Positions 7,740 through 13,413 of a DNA stretch of 14,538 bases are shown in pieces. This stretch comes from Clostridia bacterium (lineage in GTDB: Bacteria > Bacillota > Clostridia > Christensenellales > Borkfalkiaceae): contig JAFVOV010000083.1 of assembly GCA_017505675.1 (NCBI GenBank), forward strand, positions 1-14,538. The letters are read 5' to 3'. A model generated the notes under the pieces. It saw only the letters and a list, made by a program, of their open reading frames with translations. It ran no database searches and was not told the DNA's origin. Every line of letters starts with the position of its first letter. The first letter of the stretch is position 1. Made by a program: the position numbers and the translations under genes.

Positions 7740-9785
7740 ATGAAAAACGTTAAACATAACGATACTTTTATTAACGTTGGCGATAAAGGGCATTTTTATC
7801 TTTCAACGGAAAAAGTTAGTCGTGAAAATTTTGAATACGGTTATATAAACACCAACTTAATGATTGATGCGAATTATGAAACGGAATATAAGGGCATTAA
7901 CGTTATGCCTACCGACGATTTTTTCTTATTTAAATCACTAAAAGAAAAAGACGGCGGAATGGAAATTTCCTTTTCAGTTGATACAAAACAATTAGAAGTT
8001 ACTGAAAACGTTGAATTTATTAAAGGATTAAACGTTATTAGGCAAACCACCACCGTTAAAAACGACGGCAACGATTGCGTTCGTTTAGCTCGCTTAACTG
8101 CTGCAAACGTAACGGGGATTGGTATTGACGGCAGTAAATATTTTGATACAAACCGCTTTGCCGTTCACTATTGCTTAAATCACATGCAGGGCGAAGGTCA
8201 ATGGCAGGTTAAAACTATGAAAGAACTTGGCATTTATCCTGCAAGCACGCGTCTTTGGGAACGCACGGGGTTTAGAATACAGTCCTTTGCATCTTGGAGT
8301 ACCAACGACTATTATCCGCTGATTATTATAGAAGATAAAGAAAGGGGCGAATGTTGGTTTTTTGAACGCGAAGGCGCGGAAAACTGGTATATGGAAGTTT
8401 ACGCGTGTGAAGGTTGGGGCTGTCCGTTTATAAACGTTTCTTTAGGTGGTTCTGATGAAAATATGGGTTGGACTTACGACCTTAAACCTAACGAAAGTTA
8501 CACCACTACTACGGCGGTTTACGGCGTTGTTAAAGGTGGATTTGAAGAAGCGGTTAGAGAATTGACGGCTTATAAGCGCTTTGATAGCGTTGCAAAAACC
8601 AAAATGGAAGCGTCTTATAATACCTTTATGAACTGCAACTGGGGAACGGAAACTAAAGAACGCGTTATGCCGTTAGTTGACGCGGCTGCGGAAGCAGGTT
8701 GCGAATGTTTCGTTATTGATTCTGGGTGGGAAGTTCCCGGCGCTTGGATTATAAGGCAAGATAACTGGCCCAATAACGACTTTAAAGAAATTATAGATTA
8801 TATCCGCAGTAAAGGTATGCGCGCAGGCGCGTGGATGGAACTTGACTGCGCCGCTAAAGCATTTGAAGACGAATATTTAAGACGGCGTGACGGTAAAATT
8901 ATTACCCACCACAGATTAAAAGCGGATTTAAGAAATCCCGTTGTTAAAGAAAGGCTTTTAGACGCGGTTGATAGGCTTTATAAACTCGGTATTCGCTTTA
9001 TTAAAAACGACCATAATAACGACGAGCGTTGCGGTTCTAACTATCCCGGTGAAAGCGCAGGCGAAGGCACTAGAAGAAACACTCTTGCTTTTTACGAACT
9101 TATTAAAGAAATTAGAGCAAGGTATCCCGATTTAGTGCTTGAAAATTGCGCGGCAGGTGGCGCAAGGGAAGAAAACGGCACGCTCCGTTATTTCTCATTG
9201 CAGTCAACTTCCGACCAAGAAGATTATAGGCTCTATCCGTCTATTTTAATCGGTTCAATGGCTAATATGCCACCCGAAAAGTGCGGTATTTGGGGCTATC
9301 CGTATCCGCTTACTAACGTTTATGCAGGGGTAAAGGTTTTTCCTGACGAAGTGATTAAAACTTTTGAAGACGGCAGAGAAACTGTGTTTAATTTAGTCAG
9401 CGCTATGAGTGGATTTATGTACCTTTCTGGTAAAATAAATCTTATGAACGACTTAAATAAAAAGTTGTTAAAAGAAGGCGTTGAAGTTTATAAAACGTAT
9501 AAAGATACTATCCCTAATCGTATGCCTGCGTTCGTTCTTCCTATGAAGAATATGGATGATAAAACATTTAACGCAGTCGGCTTAAAAGGCGATAGCGATA
9601 TGATTTTATCAGTTTGGGCGTTAGAGCAAACGGAATTTACTTTAGACCTTAATAAATACGGCTTTAATAATATTGAAAGAATTTATCCCACCGTTATTGA
9701 TAACGTAAACTTTAGTTATTCGGATAAAAAATTAACTTTACGATTTAAGGAAAAATATTCCGCGTGTCTATTCAACCTTAAATAA
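7740..9785 (+). CDS. GH36-family alpha-galactosidase-like glycoside hydrolase (cytoplasmic)
   Basis: A 681-residue protein with the GH36 plan: an N-terminal beta-supersandwich (about 1-280), a TIM-barrel catalytic domain (about 290-590) and a C-terminal beta domain. Landmarks are VIDSGWE (barrel strand 1), FIKNDHN with the probable nucleophile D424, ENCAAGGAR (468-476), and the probable acid/base D492 in TSDQEDYRLYPS. The family removes terminal alpha-galactose (or alpha-GalNAc) from oligosaccharides with retention. The nucleophile motif reads KND where most GH36 enzymes have KWD, so specificity may differ. There is no signal peptide, so it should act on imported sugars. The ATG at 7740 is preferred over an in-frame GTG at 7734, because that GTG lies inside the ribosome binding site AAAGGGGTG (7728-7736). 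Last gene of the operon, followed after one base by a terminator. Confidence 0.8.
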   Translation: MKNVKHNDTFINVGDKGHFYLSTEKVSRENFEYGYINTNLMIDANYETEYKGINVMPTDDFFLFKSLKEKDGGMEISFSVDTKQLEVTENVEFIKGLNVIRQTTTVKNDGNDCVRLARLTAANVTGIGIDGSKYFDTNRFAVHYCLNHMQGEGQWQVKTMKELGIYPASTRLWERTGFRIQSFASWSTNDYYPLIIIEDKERGECWFFEREGAENWYMEVYACEGWGCPFINVSLGGSDENMGWTYDLKPNESYTTTTAVYGVVKGGFEEAVRELTAYKRFDSVAKTKMEASYNTFMNCNWGTETKERVMPLVDAAAEAGCECFVIDSGWEVPGAWIIRQDNWPNNDFKEIIDYIRSKGMRAGAWMELDCAAKAFEDEYLRRRDGKIITHHRLKADLRNPVVKERLLDAVDRLYKLGIRFIKNDHNNDERCGSNYPGESAGEGTRRNTLAFYELIKEIRARYPDLVLENCAAGGAREENGTLRYFSLQSTSDQEDYRLYPSILIGSMANMPPEKCGIWGYPYPLTNVYAGVKVFPDEVIKTFEDGRETVFNLVSAMSGFMYLSGKINLMNDLNKKLLKEGVEVYKTYKDTIPNRMPAFVLPMKNMDDKTFNAVGLKGDSDMILSVWALEQTEFTLDLNKYGFNNIERIYPTVIDNVNFSYSDKKLTLRFKEKYSACLFNLK

Positions 9786-9786
9786 T

Positions 9787-9814
9787 AAAAAAGAGCCTAA
9801 ACGGCTCTTTTTTT
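9787..9814 (+). terminator. Intrinsic terminator of the sugar operon (probably bidirectional)
   Basis: An 11-bp perfect stem (9787-9797 with 9803-9813) holds a GAGCC/GGCTC core and a TAAAC loop, and ends in a run of seven T. Because the left arm begins with six A, the minus strand also gets a U-run, so it could act as a second stop for the tRNA transcript coming the other way. Confidence 0.9.
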
Positions 9815-9840
9815 ATAGTTGTAATATATTTTTTATAGAC

Positions 9841-9887
9841 AAAAAAAGAGTTCTTATCAAACCTTATGGTTCGACCTGAACTCTTTT
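9841..9887 (-). terminator. Intrinsic terminator downstream of tRNA-Leu
   Basis: A 10-bp perfect stem pairs 9878-9887 with 9844-9853 (minus-strand AAAAGAGTTC and GAACTCTTTT) and runs into TTT, giving seven T in a row. The 24-base interior folds again into a smaller hairpin (9857-9863 with 9868-9874, one mismatch). The first stem base is the terminal A of the encoded CCA, so the terminator begins right at the tRNA 3' end. Confidence 0.8.
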
Positions 9888-9969
9888 GGTGCGGACAAAG
9901 GGACTTGAACCCCCACGGTCTCCCACTAGATCCTAAGTCTAGCGCGTCTGCCAATTCCGCCATGTCCGC
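9887..9969 (-). tRNA. trnL: tRNA-Leu (anticodon UAG)
   Basis: The minus strand folds as a type II tRNA. The acceptor stem GCGGACA (9969-9963) pairs with TGTCCGC (9897-9891), the discriminator is A (9890), and CCA is encoded (9889-9887). The D-arm reads GCGGAATTGGCAGACGC. The anticodon stem CTAGA/TCTAG encloses the loop CTTAGGA with anticodon TAG, which reads CTN leucine codons. A short variable arm (GGGAGACC) and a T-arm with TTCAAGT follow. The overall sequence is very close to tRNA-Leu of Bacillus-type Firmicutes. It lies between araB and the end of the sugar operon, with its own upstream hairpin and downstream terminator. Confidence 0.96.
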
Positions 9970-9972
9970 AAA

Positions 9973-9993
9973 TTGCCGTATTCATTACGGCAA
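9973..9993 (-). repeat. Perfect inverted repeat in the tRNA-Leu 5' leader
   Basis: An 8-bp perfect hairpin, TTGCCGTA and TACGGCAA around a 5-base loop, ends 3 bases before the mature tRNA 5' end. There is no U-run after it, so it is not a standard terminator. It may shield or shape the RNase P site of the precursor, or be an end of the transcript from upstream araB. Confidence 0.6.
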
Positions 9994-9998
9994 GTAAT

Positions 9999-10007
9999 AT
10001 TCTATCA
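9999..10007 (-). promoter_or_regulatory. Putative extended -10 promoter for tRNA-Leu
   Basis: On the minus strand, TGATAGAAT combines a TGn extension (10007-10005) with the -10 TAGAAT (10004-9999). No good -35 box lies 16-18 bases upstream. Transcription would begin near 9992, at the start of the leader hairpin. Confidence 0.4.
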
Positions 10008-10023
10008 CATTATTTCAAAAAAT

Positions 10024-10053
10024 AAAAGCATTTTTCTTTCAAAAATCGTTTTA
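10024..10053 (-). terminator. Weak candidate terminator after araB
   Basis: Just after the restored araB stop, an AT-rich imperfect stem (AAAACGATTTTT with AAAAATGCTTTT, two mismatches) precedes ATTTTTT. It is AU-dominated and so weak; transcription may continue into the tRNA. Confidence 0.25.
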
Positions 10054-11705
10054 TTTTTGTTCTTCAGCGATTTTTATTAAATTTTTCATAACGCTACGCT
10101 CGTTTTTACCAAAATAATCGTGCAATTTAATATATTCTTTATATAATTTATTGTAAACTGCAGTATTTTCTTTTATAGGTTTATAAACTGCGTCGAATTT
10201 AGAACTCATTACCTTTACGGCGCTATTAAAGTCAGGGTATAAGCCACTTGCAACCGCTCCGTTAATAGCCGCGCCGTCGCAGGCGCTTGCGAAGATGCGG
10301 AAACTGAAATTTTCATATTTAAAACGTCTGCAAAAATTTGCATTAAGCAGGCGTTCTTTTTTGATATTCCACCCGTAGCGATAAATTTGTTTATTTTAAT
10401 ACCGTGTTTAAGATAATTGTCAATAATATTTTTCGTGCCGAAAGCCGTTGCTTCCATAAGCGCGCGCATATAATCTTCGGGTTTGGTGTTTAAGTTCATA
10501 CCAACGAACACGCCCGTAAGTTCAGAGTCCATAAGAATATTGCGGTTACCGTTCCACCAGTTTAGCGCCATAAGTCCACATTCGCCTGCTTTTAATTTAG
10601 AAGCCTTTTCCATAAGTAATTCTATCATAGAAATTTTGCGTTCTTGTGCTTCTTTAACGTATGCGGGGGAAGTTAAGTTATTTGCAACGTAAGCAAAATG
10701 GTCACCCATACAGCAAAGCCCCGCTTCGTAACCGTAAAAGCCCGGTAAAATTCCGTCTTTAGCGTAACCGCAAATCCCTGAAACTTTAGTTTTATTATCG
10801 CTTATCGCCATAAAGCATGCGGAAGTGCCTATAACCCCGAACATATCTCCACTTTCACGTATTCCGACGCCTGAAGCGGCAACGTGAGCGTCAATTATAG
10901 GGGCAGAGATAACGGTGTTTTCACTTAAACCAAATTCTTTTGCTGCGGTTTTGCTTATTTTTCCGCAAGGCTCACCGATACGCACTATATTTCCACCGAG
11001 TTTGTTTGAAAAAATAGTTTTTAAGTTGGTGTTGCACTCATAAAGGAAATCTTCTGACGGATATAGAGCGTCGTCAATATAATTACTTTTAAAAACAGCA
11101 AAAGTGTACCCGCGCGTAAGTTTACCCGTAAGGTTAAGGGTAATCCAGTCACCGGCTTCTATAAAGTAATCTGCTTCGTTATAAATTTCGGGCGCTTCTT
11201 CAAGCACTTGCCAAATTTTAGGTATAGCCATTTCGCTTGAAATAGTACCGCCACAATAATTTAAGAATTGTTCTTTCCGCGCTTTTGCAAGTTCAGTCAT
11301 TTTATCCGCGTATTTTTGCGCGGCGTGATGTTTCCATAATTTAACGTAAGCGTGCGGTTGGTTTTTGAATTCGTTAAGCCTTGATAGCGGAGTGCCGTCC
11401 TTTTTTATGGGTAAGATAGTGCAAGAAGTAAAGTCTATGCCGATACCTTTAACTTGCTCGGGGGAAACGTCACCTAACTTTAAAACTTCTTTTATTACAG
11501 TTTTTAATACGGTTAAATAATCGTCTGCATCTTGTAGAGCGTATTGCGCGGGCAATTTTTTACCTGACGCTAATAAAACGTCATCCATAACCGCGTGCGG
11601 ATAGTCCATTGAATAAGATGCAATTTCTTTGCCGTTTTCAGCGCTTACTAAAAGCGCTCTACCTGAAAGCGTGCCGAAATCTATCCCTAAAACGTAATCA
11701 GCCAT
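10051..11705 (-). pseudogene. araB: L-ribulokinase AraB, frameshifted near the 3' end
   Basis: L-ribulokinase phosphorylates L-ribulose to L-ribulose-5-phosphate in L-arabinose catabolism. The start MADYVLGIDFGTLSGRALLV, the PHAYVKLWKHHA segment and the probable catalytic D272 (IIDAHVAASG) are diagnostic for the AraB branch of FGGY kinases. The frame is normal up to SSQAPA (residue 476, base 10278). It then runs into 20 unrelated residues and stops at 10217-10215. Adding one base near 10276-10277 restores GAAINGAVASGLYPDF and a typical AraB tail (VYKPIKEN, LYKEYIKLHDYFG, VMKNL) for 73 stop-free codons, ending at 10051. The intact product would have about 551 residues, the normal length. The break is either a real recent mutation or a sequence error. 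The ATG at 11705 has GGAG at 11716-11713. The upstream phosphodiesterase gene ends 16 bases away, suggesting co-transcription. Confidence 0.85.
10276..10277 (-). other. Apparent one-base deletion in araB
   Basis: Between the codons for QA and GAAI the family has three residues (usually x-A-L). Here only 8 bases remain where 9 are expected: CCT, GCG, then AC. The incomplete third codon marks the site. No slippery heptamer is present, so programmed frameshifting is unlikely. Confidence 0.75.
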
Positions 11706-11721
11706 CAAAAATCTCCGTAAA

Positions 11722-12525
11722 TTACTTATTTTCTAAATGTTCTTTAACAGCGTTATAAATGGGGAAGTAATCGTTCGTTAAAATCGTATCAATACCCATT
11801 TCAATATATTCTATTGCTTCTTTCGGGTCGTCAGCGTAGAAAACGTTGCACTTAATTCCGTTTGCGTGAGCCTTTTCAATCATTTCTTGGTTAAAATACG
11901 GCTTAAATAATTGAACTTTTTTGCAGTCGTATTTAATTGCGCGTTCAACCATATCAAAACCCGGTTGGTGATAACCGCAACAACGGGTAATGTCAGGGTA
12001 ATACGTTTTAGCGCATTCTAAAATGTTATCGTTATTAGCCATAAAATAAACGTATTCACGGCAATCGTATTTGTCTATAAGGGCAACTATTTTATCTAAA
12101 GTATCTTTTTCAAACGGGTCGAATAATCCAACCGTTTTAACGTGGATATTCATAATAACCCTTTTAGCAAATTTTTCTAAAATATCTTCAAATTTAACTA
12201 TTTTAAGGTTTGCAAACTTTTCCCCGAATTTTTTACCGAAGTCGTAGTGAGTAAGTTCTTCAAAGGTATGCTCAATAACCATACCCGTTCCGTCTGAAAC
12301 GCGGTCTAAATTAGGGTCGTGACAAGAGACGATAACCCCGTCTTTAGTCTTCCATAAGTCAAATTCAATTTCTGGCGCGCCGAGCGCAACCGCAAGCCCC
12401 CAAGCGGGTAAAGTGTTTTCAGGCGCAACGGTGTTAAAACCGCGGTGAGCGCAAATTCTAGGGTAGGAAAGGTCTTTATCTTTAGGGATTTGTCCGTTAG
12501 GCCAATTTGTAAGTTTCATAATCAT
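11722..12525 (-). CDS. Glycerophosphodiester phosphodiesterase (GDPD) family protein
   Basis: A 267-residue GDPD TIM-barrel enzyme. The active-site motifs are all present: AHRG (H27, R28), APENT (E36, N37), EIEFD (metal ligands E54, D56) and CHD (H69). The closing strand reads NGIKCNVFYADD and the end DTILTNDY, as usual in this family. Members hydrolyse glycerophosphodiesters to sn-glycerol-3-phosphate and an alcohol, using a divalent metal. There is no signal peptide or membrane helix, so it is cytoplasmic. Its place directly upstream of araB and among sugar genes might mean a sugar-linked diester substrate, but that is speculation. Two starts are possible: ATG 12525 (AAGGA at 12534-12530, 4-base gap) and ATG 12519 (10-base gap); they differ by two residues. 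Confidence 0.88.
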   Translation of the reverse strand: MIMKLTNWPNGQIPKDKDLSYPRICAHRGFNTVAPENTLPAWGLAVALGAPEIEFDLWKTKDGVIVSCHDPNLDRVSDGTGMVIEHTFEELTHYDFGKKFGEKFANLKIVKFEDILEKFAKRVIMNIHVKTVGLFDPFEKDTLDKIVALIDKYDCREYVYFMANNDNILECAKTYYPDITRCCGYHQPGFDMVERAIKYDCKKVQLFKPYFNQEMIEKAHANGIKCNVFYADDPKEAIEYIEMGIDTILTNDYFPIYNAVKEHLENK

Positions 12526-12553
12526 ATTTTCCTTATTTAATATTGTTTAACAC

Positions 12554-12582
12554 AGTATATCACTTAATTTGATTAAATGCAA
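12554..12582 (-). promoter_or_regulatory. Putative promoter of the GDPD-araB unit
   Basis: On the minus strand: -10 TATACT (12559-12554), and either -35 TTGCAT with a 17-base spacer (12582-12577) or TTTGCA with an 18-base spacer. The -10 is good (5/6) and the -35 weak, which would suit a regulated promoter. Confidence 0.45.
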
Positions 12583-12600
12583 ACGATAAAATGCTTTTTA

Positions 12601-12629
12601 TTGACAGATATTATTTATTATGTTATAAT
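12601..12629 (+). promoter_or_regulatory. Near-perfect sigma-A promoter of the histidine phosphatase gene
   Basis: Consensus -35 TTGACA (12601-12606), a 17-base spacer and consensus -10 TATAAT (12624-12629) with a TGT extension (12621-12623). It fits every element of the housekeeping promoter, and the start would be near 12636. This predicts strong constitutive expression and diverges from the GDPD promoter. Confidence 0.9.
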
Positions 12630-12655
12630 CTAACGGAATTTTAGGGGGATAAAAT

Positions 12656-13294
12656 ATGGTTACTTTTATCGTTGTTAGGCACGGTTTTTCAAAAACAAAC
12701 GCCCGCGGAATTTTTGCAGGCGCAACCGACGCTTTACTTACCGAACAAGGGGTTAAGCAAGGTCAACTTGCTTGTGAATATATTTATAAAAATTATAAAG
12801 TTGACGCAATTTATTCAAGTGACTTATCCCGCGCTTTTGATACCGTTAAATCACTATCAGAAAAAACAGGCGTTCCTATAATTAAAAAGAAAACTTTAAG
12901 AGAAATGGACTGTGGCGTTTGGGAAAATTTAGATATACAAACTCTAATAAACGAATATGGCGAACAGTTTAAGCGTTGGGGTGAAATTGACGATACCGCT
13001 ATTCCCGACGGTGGCGAAAGTTGGCTTGAAACGGGCGAGAGAATGTATAATGAATTTATAAATATTGCAAATGAAAATGATAATAAAACGGTTGTTATTG
13101 CTACTCACGGCGTTGCAATAAGAGCGCTACGCGGAAAATATTTAGGTTTACCGCTAAACGAATGGAAAAAAATCCCTTACGCGCCTAACGCGTCGATTAC
13201 CGTAATTCAATTTGAAAACGGTGTTTTTACAGAAAAAGTTGTTATAGACGAATACCTTGGCGATTTAAAAACCGAGATGCCAAAAGGAATTTAA
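12656..13294 (+). CDS. Histidine phosphatase family protein (phosphoglycerate mutase-like)
   Basis: A 212-residue protein of the branch-1 histidine phosphatases. The phosphohistidine motif is VVRHGFSKTN (R8, H9), the SSDLSRAFDT segment follows with its conserved Arg, E83 lies in LREMDCGVWEN, and the second histidine is H151 in IATHG. The length matches broad-specificity phosphatases of the PhoE/CobC type rather than the 230-250-residue glycolytic dPGM. The likely reaction is therefore phosphomonoester hydrolysis, but the substrate is unknown. It is soluble and cytoplasmic with no signal peptide. The ribosome binding site AGGGGGA (12643-12649) is 6 bases before the ATG. It stands alone behind a consensus promoter, with a separate promoter before the next gene, so it need not share function with its neighbours. 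Confidence 0.88.
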   Translation: MVTFIVVRHGFSKTNARGIFAGATDALLTEQGVKQGQLACEYIYKNYKVDAIYSSDLSRAFDTVKSLSEKTGVPIIKKKTLREMDCGVWENLDIQTLINEYGEQFKRWGEIDDTAIPDGGESWLETGERMYNEFINIANENDNKTVVIATHGVAIRALRGKYLGLPLNEWKKIPYAPNASITVIQFENGVFTEKVVIDEYLGDLKTEMPKGI

Positions 13295-13413
13295 CTATTT
13301 TAAACAATATGATATGAAAGAGAAAAATTTTTCCTGTTTTTCCCGTTTTAATCTTGACTAAAAGAAAAAAACCTTATATAATAAATACAAGTTACTCGTT
13401 TAAGGATAGAAAA
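13295..13413 (+). promoter_or_regulatory. Gap with the nagA-like gene promoter
   Basis: -35 TTGACT (13354-13359), 17 bases, -10 TATAAT (13377-13382), then ribosome binding site AAGGA (13402-13406) 7 bases before the start codon. No convincing terminator for the phosphatase gene was found here; only T-rich sequence with a small AAAAATTTTT palindrome is present, so read-through is possible. Confidence 0.75.

Noticed and set aside
9865..9878. GGTTCGACC, similar to a tRNA T-arm, on the plus strand
   Set aside because: No acceptor or anticodon arm accompanies it; it is part of the inner hairpin of the tRNA-Leu terminator.
9778..9963. A 61-codon minus-strand reading frame beginning MAELADALDLGSSG
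   Set aside because: It is the translated tRNA-Leu gene plus its terminator, a well-known false protein; the tRNA fold explains the sequence.
10215..10277. Programmed frameshift in araB
   Set aside because: There is no slippery heptamer or downstream structure, and ribulokinases are not known to use recoding; a deletion or sequence error is simpler.
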